Shown: positions 23,036 through 31,255 of the stretch, in pieces | Numbering within the stretch: position 1 is the first letter of the stretch | Layout of the letters: each line of letters begins with the position of its first letter | Assembly: GCA_022361535.1 (NCBI GenBank) | Contig: JAKSAU010000215.1 | Coordinates: 1 to 31,255 of the forward strand | Origin: Desulfobacterales bacterium | GTDB taxonomy: Bacteria > Desulfobacterota > Desulfobacteria > Desulfobacterales > Desulfobacteraceae | Length of the DNA stretch: 31,255 nucleotides | Direction of reading: 5' to 3' | The notes under the pieces: generated by a model | What the model was told of the DNA's origin: nothing | Database searches by the model: none | What the model saw: only the letters and a program-made list of their open reading frames with translations | Translations under genes and position numbers: made by a program

Positions 23036-25252
23036 CTATTTAGCCACATGGACAAAGACACCGTCCCAGTCATCCTCAGGCGGGAAGTTCATAAACTGGG
23101 CACACCGGGCTTGATATAGTTTATGCAAACTTGATTCAGGGAAACGGTCAGCAAGGACTGTAAACAAGACAAGCCCCTGCTCAAAATCTTTTCGTCTGTA
23201 GAATTCAAGGGCCTTCTTATATTCAGATAATTCCTCAAGGCAATCTTTAACTGACGAGGCCCTGTGTACCGTAAATATCTCAACCGGTTCTCTTTTCCCT
23301 TTGACCCGCACCAGGTCCAGTTCCTGGAAGACAATGTCTTCGTCTTGCAAACTCTCTTTTATGGTTTTACTTACAATGAGTTTAACCCCGTAAAACCGGG
23401 TCAACCCTTCCAGCCTTGAGGTAAGGTTCACATTATCCCCAATAATGGTGTAGTCAAACAAATCCACTGATCCCATGTTGCCTACCCGGCACTTACCTGA
23501 ATGGACGCCAATCCCCATATCAATGCTAATCCCATATTTCCGGATAAACTTGCGATTCATCTTTTCTAAAACGTCCAATATATCTAATGCGGCTTTCACA
23601 GCCTGTGACTTGTGATCCGGGACATCCATGGGCGCATTCCAGAAACACATTACAGCATCACCGATAAATTTATCCAAGGTACCTTTGTGTGCAATGATAC
23701 TTTGGGTGACAGGGGTGAAATAATCATGGAGTAAATTGGTCACCTGGGTAGGGGTGAGTTTTTCAGACAACGCGGTAAATCCCCGGATATCTGCAAAAAA
23801 AATGCTGACCTCCTTTTCTTCACCATCCAGAGTCAATTTATCAGGAGATTCACTGATTTGGTCAACCACAGTTTTGGAAACATATTTGCTGAACGCAGAC
23901 CTGAAAAAATGTTTCTGCTTTTCAGACACCCAGAACTTCAACAGCGTCAATAAAGAAAAATTGGCAGCCAGAACCATGAGAGCAAAGAGTGGGGAAAGCC
24001 AAAAATGCCATATTTTTAATGCTTGGACACAACCGATCCAGGCACCTGCACCCAATACCAGGGTCAAAGGCAGGGTAAGGCGGGCACCAGCCCGGCCAAT
24101 AACAAGTGTAGTAATCACCCCCCAAAGGAAAATGCCGGCAAGCTCCAATCCCGGTGCCCAGTCAGGACGGATGATAAAATCACGGCTCAAAATATTATCC
24201 ACAATAGTGGCATTGACTTCTACTCCGGGATACACTTCTGCCATGGGTGTAACGCGAATATCCATTAATCCTGCAGCCGAAGACCCCAAAAATACAATTT
24301 TGTTTTCCAAGACGCCCTTTTCAACTCGATCCTGGAGCAAATGGGCTGCAGGAATGAATGGAAATGTGTAGGCAGGCCCCCTGTAATTCACCATTATGGC
24401 GCCGTTGGCTTCCAAAGGAATTACCGTAGAGCCTATTTTAAGGGAAGAAATCCCCCCGGAACTGACTTTGAGCAACGGGTCCGGAACTGATTTACCCAGA
24501 GCCGCCATCAAAGTGGCAAGTGATATGTGTGGATAAAGTTTTTCCTGAAAAGAGATAACCATCGGAACCCTTCGCAGTACCCCGTCCATATCTGTCAGTG
24601 TGTTTAAAAAACCTGCTGACGAAGCAGACGACAACAAAACAGGTAATGGCGGCACAACCTGTTTCGCACGGATCAAATATTGGCCAGGTTCTCCCGCACC
24701 TTGGGTTTTAACCAGATTGGATTTAAATACCGGCAGTGGGACATCAGGCGTCTTGCCAGCTTCACCTTGCTGAAAGTAAAAAGAATATCCGAGAACAAAG
24801 GGACCGGTTGAAAGAATATCCCCCAATAAACGGTCATTGTCCATGAGCTGGCCTGGAATGCCGGTAAATCCCATGTCAACATTAAGGTCCCGTTTCAGCG
24901 TATCCTTTAAAACCTTTGGCGATGTAGCGTCAGGCTCACCAAACAGGATATCATTGCCGACGGCGAGGGCGCCTGCAGCCTGAATCTTTTTCAATAGCAA
25001 TGCAACACGATACCGGGGCCAGGGCCATTGCCCAAATGCCCTGATACTGTACTCATCAATATCCACTATGGCAACGGCAGAAGATTTGGGCGGTGTATGA
25101 ACCTGCGACAAGAACGTGTCATAGAGCTTAAGTTCAATGATTTTAAAATAAGCGGGTTTGTAGACATAAACCGCGACAAAAAACATGGTAATGCCAAATC
25201 CGGTTCCGAATATCGCCCATCGACTTTTTTTTAATCGCCTTAGATCAGCCAT
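23036..25252 (-). CDS. CHASE2-domain class III adenylate/guanylate cyclase
   Basis: A roughly 738-residue membrane-bound cyclase. One membrane segment near the N-terminus precedes a periplasmic CHASE2 sensor (VAIVDIDEYSIRAFGQWPWPR, later KIVFLGSSAAGLMDIRVTP). Three membrane segments at ~370-450 follow, then a class III catalytic domain (~475-660) and a helical C-terminus. Metal-binding aspartates are in FFADIRGF and DKFIGDAVM, and the transition-state N and R are in IIGDNVNLTSRLE, so the enzyme should be active and make cAMP or cGMP. The likely start is ATG at 25252. A TTG at 25294 would add 14 residues; neither has a strong ribosome site. It is divergent from the type I secretion operon and convergent with the GAF protein gene. 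The CHASE2 ligand is unknown. Confidence 0.93.
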   Translation of the reverse strand: MADLRRLKKSRWAIFGTGFGITMFFVAVYVYKPAYFKIIELKLYDTFLSQVHTPPKSSAVAIVDIDEYSIRAFGQWPWPRYRVALLLKKIQAAGALAVGNDILFGEPDATSPKVLKDTLKRDLNVDMGFTGIPGQLMDNDRLLGDILSTGPFVLGYSFYFQQGEAGKTPDVPLPVFKSNLVKTQGAGEPGQYLIRAKQVVPPLPVLLSSASSAGFLNTLTDMDGVLRRVPMVISFQEKLYPHISLATLMAALGKSVPDPLLKVSSGGISSLKIGSTVIPLEANGAIMVNYRGPAYTFPFIPAAHLLQDRVEKGVLENKIVFLGSSAAGLMDIRVTPMAEVYPGVEVNATIVDNILSRDFIIRPDWAPGLELAGIFLWGVITTLVIGRAGARLTLPLTLVLGAGAWIGCVQALKIWHFWLSPLFALMVLAANFSLLTLLKFWVSEKQKHFFRSAFSKYVSKTVVDQISESPDKLTLDGEEKEVSIFFADIRGFTALSEKLTPTQVTNLLHDYFTPVTQSIIAHKGTLDKFIGDAVMCFWNAPMDVPDHKSQAVKAALDILDVLEKMNRKFIRKYGISIDMGIGVHSGKCRVGNMGSVDLFDYTIIGDNVNLTSRLEGLTRFYGVKLIVSKTIKESLQDEDIVFQELDLVRVKGKREPVEIFTVHRASSVKDCLEELSEYKKALEFYRRKDFEQGLVLFTVLADRFPESSLHKLYQARCAQFMNFPPEDDWDGVFVHVAK

Positions 25253-25349
25253 TTGTGCTATCTTCAAATTCCCTTGAAATATGGTTTCCCACAAGTCCTC
25301 TCAAAGGCCAAATGCCTTATCAATACTGCTAAAACAAAGATAATTATTC

Positions 25350-25380
25350 TTGACAAATAAGGGGTGTTGCTGTTTATGTT
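25350..25380 (+). promoter_or_regulatory. Possible promoter of the type I secretion operon
   Basis: A perfect TTGACA (25350-25355) is followed 19 bases later by TATGTT (25375-25380), or 17 bases later by the weaker TTTATG. It lies in the 245-base divergent gap with the cyclase gene. The spacing is not ideal. Confidence 0.4.
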
Positions 25381-25497
25381 AAAGATACCTCTTTGTTAAT
25401 GCAATAAAAAAGTTATCGCCGCCATTTAGTAGTAACCGGGACTGAATTTCTCAAGGTTTTATCCAATGATGTCCCTCATTGAAAAGGAATCTACCAT

Positions 25498-26841
25498 ATG
25501 CGACAGATGAATTTTGGCTTGATATGTATTGTTTTTATCCCGCTTTTTATATCTTTGGCGGGTAAGGGAACAGCAGCACCGTCTTCTATCAAACCAATTA
25601 TTGATCCGGGATTTGATCCGGACCCCAATGTTCTGTTAACCAGCCTGGTCGATAACCACAAAGAGATTGCCAGTTTAAGACACCGTATGGAATCGGCCAA
25701 AGAGGTGCTGCGCCAGACTCAGGCTCTTTATATGCCGTCTGTCGACTTTTATGGGGATGCCGGAAAAGAAGGGATTGAAAAAGAGCTTTCTGTAAACACG
25801 TATCAATGGCGACATGAAGTAACAATTAAAGCGACACAATTAATAAGTGATTTTGGCAAAACCACTCATACCATTGACAGGGACAAACTGGCTTTTGAGC
25901 AGTCAGAAGCCGGCCTTTCTTCTGTCACCCAGAAAACATTGAGAGAAGGTATATCAGCTTATATCGGTATTGTCCGAGCAAGAGAGCGGTTAAAAACAGC
26001 CTTGTACTCAGAATCAAGAATAAAGGCGCTTACCGGTGTGGAGAAAGCATTGGTTGAAAAAGGGGCCGGCTTATCTTCAGATGTACTCCAGGCCAAATCC
26101 CAGTTGGCTGGAGCCATGGCCTTGCGCGTAGAAGCCGAAGGGGAGCTAAGTCTTGCAAAAAATCGATTCCAGGCTGTTTTTTATCATTATCCAACAGACC
26201 ATGATATAGGGCAGTTTATTGACATCCCTTTACCGGATGCCCAACTGCCCAAAGATCTGGATTCAGCCATTGATACAGCGTTACAGTCAAATCCTGACAT
26301 CAGGATAACCCGCTATGACCTTGACCTGCGCCGCAAGGATGTTGATATTTCGAAAACCTCTTATTATCCGAGCCTTAATCTCTTTGGTGAGTACATTGAT
26401 GCAGAAGACGACAATGGAGCCGACGGATACCGCAGGGATTATTCAGCAGGGGTGGAATTTTCCTATAATATTTTTAGTGGTGGAGGCGATACCGCCGCCA
26501 TTAGAAGTGCCTTGGCAGCCCAGGCTGCGGCAGAGAACTACCTGGACCATGCAGGGCTGTTGGTTCAAGAGCAGGTACGAAATGCATGGGACCAGTTTTC
26601 AACACTGACCCGGCGAAAAGAGATGCTGGATACACAAGTCGAAATTTTAAAAAACTTCCTGGAACTGGCCAAAAAAGAACGAAAAATGGGTACTCGTTCC
26701 TTGTTGGATGTTCTCAATGGAGAGGTCAATTATATCAACGCCCAGGCCACAGCCATTGCAGCAGGACAGGACATGAAAATCGCTGCCTACAACTTGCTTT
26801 ATGCAATGGGACAGATCAGCCTGACCCTTTTCGCCCCCTGA
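25498..26841 (+). CDS. TolC-family outer-membrane channel of type I secretion
   Basis: A 447-residue exported protein. A signal peptide covers about residues 1-26 (hydrophobic run ending AGKGTAA). Two TolC-type repeats follow, each of long helices with membrane-strand segments: YMPSVDFYGDAG in the first and YYPSLNLFGEYIDAEDD with YSAGVEFSYNIFSGGGD in the second. The SGGG turn and the late KKERKMGTRSLLDVLNGEVNYINAQ helix are typical of the LapE/AggA branch linked to secretion of large adhesins. An AAGGA site stands before the ATG. It is the first gene of an operon with the ABC exporter, adaptor and glycosyltransferase, and forms the outer-membrane exit of the system. Confidence 0.92.
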   Translation: MRQMNFGLICIVFIPLFISLAGKGTAAPSSIKPIIDPGFDPDPNVLLTSLVDNHKEIASLRHRMESAKEVLRQTQALYMPSVDFYGDAGKEGIEKELSVNTYQWRHEVTIKATQLISDFGKTTHTIDRDKLAFEQSEAGLSSVTQKTLREGISAYIGIVRARERLKTALYSESRIKALTGVEKALVEKGAGLSSDVLQAKSQLAGAMALRVEAEGELSLAKNRFQAVFYHYPTDHDIGQFIDIPLPDAQLPKDLDSAIDTALQSNPDIRITRYDLDLRRKDVDISKTSYYPSLNLFGEYIDAEDDNGADGYRRDYSAGVEFSYNIFSGGGDTAAIRSALAAQAAAENYLDHAGLLVQEQVRNAWDQFSTLTRRKEMLDTQVEILKNFLELAKKERKMGTRSLLDVLNGEVNYINAQATAIAAGQDMKIAAYNLLYAMGQISLTLFAP

Positions 26842-26854
26842 TCTTCCAGGTATC

Positions 26855-28528
26855 ATGAAAGAACTTCTCAACAGACTATTTCGTTCGCCGTTTCTTGCCT
26901 TTGAAATTATCGGGGCAACTTTTTTGATTACCTTGTTATCCCTTGCAATGCCTCTGTATGTGATCCAGATTCTGAACCGGTTTATTACCTATGGTTTCCA
27001 CGGTACCCTTGTAACCCTTACCGTGGGTATGTGCATTGCACTGGTACTCCAAGTGTGCTTCAAGATTATCCGAAACCAGATGGGAAGAGCAGTCAACCAA
27101 ACACCCAACGATGAATTATCAAAACAAGTGTTGGCCCTCATAACCCAGACAAAACCAGATATACTGTCCACAGTTCCGGTTTCAGTTTTTCATGAAACGC
27201 TTAACCAAATCCGCACCATCACAAAAACTTACAACACCCAGACGTTAAACGCGGTCCTGGATGCCCCGTTTTCAATTCTTTTGCTTGGGGTAGTTTATCT
27301 GCTAAGCCCTATGCTTGCAGCAATCGCCTGCCTGGGAATCGGCCTGGCTTTGGGTTTCAACTGGATCACCCACATCCGCTCTTTACAGAGCAGCCGTCAA
27401 CTTGCAGCGGTCAACATGGAGCACCAAAAACTGAATTTATCCCTACTCAAAGAAATCGAAACCCTCAAAGCGTTTTGTGCCATCCCTTTTTTGGAAAAAC
27501 GTCGGAACTCCCAACTTTCAGGGATCTCAACCCTCCAGTCTAAGCTGGCCAATTTACGAGAGCTTACCCATATAATTACCTCCAACGGTTCAGTTCTAAC
27601 TTCGGTTTTTGTTTATGCTGCAGGTGCCGTACTTGTTGTTAAAGGGGAACTCACCATAGGTGCTTTGATCGGTGCAAATATCCTTTTCACTAAAGCTTTT
27701 GGAAGCAGCACAAGGTTTATTCAAGCCCTTATCAACCTGGGAGCAGCCAAACAGGCATTCCAATCTATTTCCAGGGTGTCTGCACTTCCTAAAGAATCAT
27801 CCGGCGGTGCCGCCCTCGATACATTCCAAGGCAAAATCGAATTTCAGGACCTGGGATTTGCATACCCGGACAGCCCCTCGCCTTTGTTTGAATCCGTCAA
27901 CATGTCACTTGCCCCCGGAGAAGTACTTGCCATCACCGGTGACAACGGCACAGGCAAGACAACCCTGATGAAACTTCTTGCAGGCTTGCAGCCACCCAAG
28001 AGGGGCCAAATACTGGCTGACGGTCTAAACATTTCCCAGATAGCCCCGGGATGGTGGCGCAATCAGATTACATACATGCCCCAGGAACCAGGGTTTATTC
28101 CTGCCACTTTAAAGGAAAATATCATGTTGGCCAATCCGGTGCTTACTGATGAGCGCCTAAATGATATTCTCAGACTGTCGGATTTAAGGTCCTTTATTGA
28201 TACCAGCCCGCATGGGCTGGAAACACGAATTGCAGATAATGAAAAGGCCCTACCTTTAGGTATCCGCCAACGCCTGGCCCTGGCCAGAGCCCTGGCTGTG
28301 CAGGGTAAGCTCGTACTGTTTGACGACCCAACTGCCGGAATGGATACAACTGGGAAGCAAGCGGTTTACAGAGTGCTAAACCGCCTGGCCGTTGTAGGGT
28401 GCACCATAGTAGTCTGTACGGCTGATCCCAAAATTCTTAAAGGAACCACTAAAATCCTTGATCTAAACCAAAAACCTGTTCCCCGTATAATCACAGGGCA
28501 GGGTTCAGTTGCACAAAGGAGGGCTTAG
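26855..28528 (+). CDS. Type I secretion ABC transporter with degenerate ATPase domain
   Basis: A 557-residue fusion of a membrane domain (helices in ~15-300) and a nucleotide-binding domain (~325-557), the layout of PrtD/HlyB-type exporters without a peptidase domain. Walker A is intact (GDNGTGKT, 362-369) and the Q-loop glutamine is present (MPQEP, 408-412). Other catalytic motifs are changed: the LSGGQ signature reads LPLGIRQ (466-472), Walker B ends in Asp-Asp (LVLFDDP, 486-492) rather than Asp-Glu, and the switch histidine position reads CTADP (521-525). It may bind ATP yet hydrolyse it poorly, unless these are tolerated variants. The reading frame is intact, so it is not a simple pseudogene. 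It starts 13 bases after the TolC-like gene, and its stop overlaps the adaptor's GTG by one base. Confidence 0.88.
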   Translation: MKELLNRLFRSPFLAFEIIGATFLITLLSLAMPLYVIQILNRFITYGFHGTLVTLTVGMCIALVLQVCFKIIRNQMGRAVNQTPNDELSKQVLALITQTKPDILSTVPVSVFHETLNQIRTITKTYNTQTLNAVLDAPFSILLLGVVYLLSPMLAAIACLGIGLALGFNWITHIRSLQSSRQLAAVNMEHQKLNLSLLKEIETLKAFCAIPFLEKRRNSQLSGISTLQSKLANLRELTHIITSNGSVLTSVFVYAAGAVLVVKGELTIGALIGANILFTKAFGSSTRFIQALINLGAAKQAFQSISRVSALPKESSGGAALDTFQGKIEFQDLGFAYPDSPSPLFESVNMSLAPGEVLAITGDNGTGKTTLMKLLAGLQPPKRGQILADGLNISQIAPGWWRNQITYMPQEPGFIPATLKENIMLANPVLTDERLNDILRLSDLRSFIDTSPHGLETRIADNEKALPLGIRQRLALARALAVQGKLVLFDDPTAGMDTTGKQAVYRVLNRLAVVGCTIVVCTADPKILKGTTKILDLNQKPVPRIITGQGSVAQRRA

Positions 28529-29805
28529 TGGAAAACGCTTACAAGGTTTCCCGCACCACCCATTTGTTCTTTTTCCTGTTGACTGCAACGTTTGTGGCAT
28601 TTGGTGTATGGGCGTACACCGGCACCTTGGATGTCGTCTCAATGGCCCAGGGAGAGGTTATACCCAGCGGAAAAGTAAAACAGGTCCAGCACCTGGAAGG
28701 CGGAATCATAAGAGAAATAAAGGTCAGTGAAGGGGACCAGGTGATGCAGGGACAATCCCTGGTAGAACTGGAACAAATCCGCAGTGGCACCAGCATGGAA
28801 GAGATGGATATGCGCGTAAACACCCTTAGTGTGGATGTTCTCAGGCTGACCAGTCAATTAAGTGGTAAAACCGACATTAATGTTCCGCCTGAGATCGCCC
28901 GGGACCATCTTCAGCTAGTATCTGACGCACAAGCCTTGTTCAAGACACAGATGCAAAGCCATTTGTCTACCATGACCAAACTTGACACCACGATCCGGCA
29001 GCGGGAGCAGCATATCAAGACTCTCAAAGCCCAGCTTGCCAACAAATTGGAACGGCTTCCCCTGCTTGAAGAGGAATTGGCGTTGAGCGAGGAGTTGTTG
29101 GCAGACAACCTGACCACCCGTATCAAACATCTTGGCATCCTCAACCGGCAGAAAGAAATCCAGGGAAAGATCATCAAAGACCAATCAGCACTAAAGGAAG
29201 CAAAGCATGCCCTTTTCGAAAGCCAAGCCAGGCGCAAGGAAACCGAGCACAAATTCAAAGAAGATACTGCCGAACGCCTTAAAAGCGTCAAGGAGGAACT
29301 CAAGGAAACCAATATCCGCCGGAAAAAAGTTAAGGACAGCCTTGAAAGAACCGTTATCCGTGCCCCCATCACCGGAGTCATCAAGCGTCTTTATAAAGTG
29401 ACCAAAGGCGGCGTAGTCAAACCAGGAGATACGTTGGCTGATATTGTGCCGACCCAGGACAGTCTGGTTATTGAGGCCCGTCTTGATATATCCGATATCG
29501 GATATATCAGCCAAGGCCAGCCTGTTTTTATCAGATTGCCCAACAAAGACTCAGCCAAGTTCGGAAAAATACAAGGAAAAATTGCAGGTATCAGCCCGGA
29601 TACATTTACTGATGATCTGGGCATGACCTTTTACAGGATCCGGATTGAATCAACTCAGCATTTTTTTACCGCCGGAACCCAAAAGTATAGCCTTTATCCC
29701 GGAATGGTTGTGGCCGTATATATACGGATTGGAGAAAGAACCATCATGGAATATCTGTTAGATCCCTTTATCAGCACCTTGAGTTTCTCTCTCCAGGAAA
29801 GATAG
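28528..29805 (+). CDS. HlyD-family periplasmic adaptor of type I secretion
   Basis: A 425-residue membrane fusion protein. One N-terminal membrane segment (~12-30, THLFFFLLTATFVAFGVWAY) is followed by a split lipoyl-like domain (VQHLEGGIIREIKVSEGDQV near 53-72, and the second half RTVIRAPITGVIKRL near 287-301), long coiled coils (~140-285) and a C-terminal beta-rich domain (ISPDTFTDDLGMTFYRIRIE). It bridges the inner-membrane ABC exporter and the TolC-like channel. The start is GTG with AAAGGAGGG upstream, and its G is the last base of the exporter's TAG stop, so translation is probably coupled. The next gene begins on the base after its stop. Confidence 0.94.
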   Translation: MENAYKVSRTTHLFFFLLTATFVAFGVWAYTGTLDVVSMAQGEVIPSGKVKQVQHLEGGIIREIKVSEGDQVMQGQSLVELEQIRSGTSMEEMDMRVNTLSVDVLRLTSQLSGKTDINVPPEIARDHLQLVSDAQALFKTQMQSHLSTMTKLDTTIRQREQHIKTLKAQLANKLERLPLLEEELALSEELLADNLTTRIKHLGILNRQKEIQGKIIKDQSALKEAKHALFESQARRKETEHKFKEDTAERLKSVKEELKETNIRRKKVKDSLERTVIRAPITGVIKRLYKVTKGGVVKPGDTLADIVPTQDSLVIEARLDISDIGYISQGQPVFIRLPNKDSAKFGKIQGKIAGISPDTFTDDLGMTFYRIRIESTQHFFTAGTQKYSLYPGMVVAVYIRIGERTIMEYLLDPFISTLSFSLQER

Positions 29806-31005
29806 ATGCAGATCGTTTTTATCCATCCCAAAATGCCAGACCGCTTTAAATACTTAGCACAGGCGTTAGCTCAAGGCCCTGAAAACAAAATCATTTTCAT
29901 CACCTCAGATTCGACTTCAAACGCTCCTATCCCGGGGGTAGAGTTTCAGTACTTTCCTATGCCGCAGTTCGAGGCCACGAATCAAGGTTCAGGGTTAAAC
30001 AAAATTGGTCAAGCTGCATTCGGGGCTTTGAGCACGCTTAAAAAGAGTGATATTACCCCTGATATTTTCATCAGTGAAGCTGGGACGGGTGCAACGTTGT
30101 TCGTCAGGGACCTGTTCCCAACAACACCGTTTCTCGGATATTTTACCGGGTATTCTGATCAGCCAATCCTGACCGAAACGATCTTATCCGAGGATCTGTC
30201 TGCAGGTGCTGTGGCAGCCAAAGAAAAAAGCATGTTCATTTTGCAGGATCTTATGACCTGCACCAAGGGCATCTGCCCCACCCAGAACCATAGGTTAACG
30301 TTCCCAAAACTTTTACGGCCAAAACTATCTGTCATTCATCCGGGCATTGACACAGATTACTTTTCACCTGAATCTGGAAGACCCTCAAAACCTGGTAACT
30401 CTGAAATGCCCGACAAGATTTCCTGCCTGAAAGAAGAACTCATCGTCTGTGTCTCCGGCCGGCCGCCATTTACCGCCAATTCTCCTGCTCTTTTTGATTT
30501 CCTGCTCCACATCAATAACCAGCGCACCAAAGCCAGGGCAATCATTTTGAATACCAACAAAAGCCATAAAAATGAGCATCAAGACATGGGAGAGGATAAA
30601 CGGATCAGTATCAAACACCACCCAAGTCCTGAACACTGCCGCGATCTATTTCGGACGGCCTCAATATGTGTGTTTCCGGATCCGTTTCCGTTTCTTTCCA
30701 ATATGCTTTTATATGCACTATCCTGCGGCAGCTTGGTGGTAACACCTGAAAACTTGGGGTCAAGGGAATTCATTAAGGATGGAAAGAACGGGATCTTATC
30801 AGATCCAACAAATCATGTTGATTTGGTTCAAAAAACCATTGCTTGTTTAGAATATCCGTCGTTCATGACTCCCCTTCGTGAAAAAGCCAGAACAAAGATG
30901 TTAACCAATTATGATCATAAAAAAACAACTGCCGACCAGATAAATCTTATCCAAAGAATTGTTCATGATTTCAAGGGTCCTAATACCAGGCCGAGATTCG
31001 GTTAA
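29806..31005 (+). CDS. GT4-like glycosyltransferase
   Basis: A 399-residue cytoplasmic protein with the GT-B fold pattern of family 4. The N-terminal half begins IVFIHPKMPDRFKYLAQALAQ, and LSVIHPGIDTDYFSPE (173-188) marks the domain crossover. The C-terminal half has the FRTASICVFPDPFPFLSNMLLYALSCGSLVVTP region, in which the usual E of the EPFG-type nucleotide-sugar site seems to be replaced (DPFPF). ENLGSREFIKDGKNGILSDP follows. It abuts the adaptor gene with no gap, so it belongs to the secretion operon. A role in glycosylating the secreted protein or a surface polysaccharide is inferred from this placement. Donor and acceptor are unknown. Confidence 0.85.
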   Translation: MQIVFIHPKMPDRFKYLAQALAQGPENKIIFITSDSTSNAPIPGVEFQYFPMPQFEATNQGSGLNKIGQAAFGALSTLKKSDITPDIFISEAGTGATLFVRDLFPTTPFLGYFTGYSDQPILTETILSEDLSAGAVAAKEKSMFILQDLMTCTKGICPTQNHRLTFPKLLRPKLSVIHPGIDTDYFSPESGRPSKPGNSEMPDKISCLKEELIVCVSGRPPFTANSPALFDFLLHINNQRTKARAIILNTNKSHKNEHQDMGEDKRISIKHHPSPEHCRDLFRTASICVFPDPFPFLSNMLLYALSCGSLVVTPENLGSREFIKDGKNGILSDPTNHVDLVQKTIACLEYPSFMTPLREKARTKMLTNYDHKKTTADQINLIQRIVHDFKGPNTRPRFG

Positions 31006-31015
31006 TTTAGGATAT

Positions 31016-31255
31016 AGGGATTCTTGAAAAATATATTCCTTTATAATGCGGTTAGATTAATTATCGGCAGTGTCCTCAAATTAAAGTATTGCCATTTGAG
31101 CACTTAGGCTCGTTAGTTCTAAGAAGACGGCATCAGCGGATTTTTTGAAAAAAATTCGGCAGCCGCTTCTTAGAACTAACGAGCCGATATTTGTTATATG
31201 GGATACCCTTGGTCACCAGGGTCAATCAGAAATTTAGCTTGAGAATTGCTATAAA
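31016..31255 (+). repeat. Dispersed hairpin repeat, copy 3 (runs to window edge)
   Basis: Third copy of the element at 6979-7216 and 9446-9679, in the same orientation. Its arms are perfect and identical to copy 2: 31107-31126 and 31166-31185, with a 39-base loop. It begins about 10 bases after the glycosyltransferase stop, so its hairpin could also act at the 3' end of the secretion operon transcript. The right boundary is not certain because the window ends here. Confidence 0.9.

Noticed and set aside
23736..24371. 211-codon plus-strand frame inside the cyclase gene
   Set aside because: It is antisense to the strongly supported CHASE2/cyclase gene and has no recognisable domain; its open frame follows from the codon use of the real gene.
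28911..29384. 157-codon minus-strand frame inside the HlyD gene
   Set aside because: It is rich in L, S and R, as expected for the antisense of a charged coiled coil, and has no support as a gene.

Overview
The window looks like chromosome from a sulfate-reducing deltaproteobacterium of the Desulfobacterales type (Desulfobacter/Desulfobacula-like). This is an inference from the first two genes, which match the last two genes (dsrO, dsrP) of the dsrMKJOP membrane complex of sulfate reducers, and from gene families typical of that group. No rRNA, tRNA, CRISPR array, phage gene or transposase was found.

Layout. 1-1860: end of the dsr operon (dsrO cut by the window edge, dsrP complete) closed by a perfect 12-bp terminator hairpin. 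1894-5612: a large radical-SAM protein of unknown role, a convergent MFS transporter, a 380-bp gap rich in small palindromes, and a small exported protein of unknown function. 5690-6921: a candidate small RNA, then a MarR-GNAT fusion regulator with its own promoter and a likely operator. 6979-9679: two copies of a ~235-bp dispersed repeat bracket a three-gene minus-strand operon (VOC protein, small winged-helix-like protein, PQQ-type aldose dehydrogenase). 9782-10819: a divergent member of the Na/Ca exchanger superfamily.

10828-18376 is one tightly packed minus-strand operon of seven genes, read from high to low coordinate: glutathione-synthetase-like ATP-grasp enzyme, oligopeptide-binding lipoprotein, two permeases, two ATPases, and a diguanylate cyclase. 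Stop and start codons overlap or nearly touch through most of it. A radical-SAM protein with an atypical CX4CX2C cysteine motif is divergent from it. Together these suggest uptake of a peptide or gamma-glutamyl compound followed by ATP-dependent ligation.

18577-25252 holds that radical-SAM gene, a zinc-ribbon protein, a 520-bp gap with a good promoter, a 783-residue GAF-domain protein of unknown function and a CHASE2 class III nucleotide cyclase lying tail to tail with it. 25498-31005 is a plus-strand type I secretion operon (TolC-like outer-membrane protein, ABC exporter, HlyD-family adaptor) ending in a glycosyltransferase. Its ABC exporter has a degenerate nucleotide-binding domain. No secreted substrate is visible. 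A third copy of the dispersed repeat follows directly and runs to the window edge.

The strongest leads are the three-copy hairpin repeat, the ligase/peptide-transporter/cyclase operon with its divergent radical-SAM gene, the degenerate exporter ATPase next to a glycosyltransferase, and the candidate small RNA at 5696-5853.
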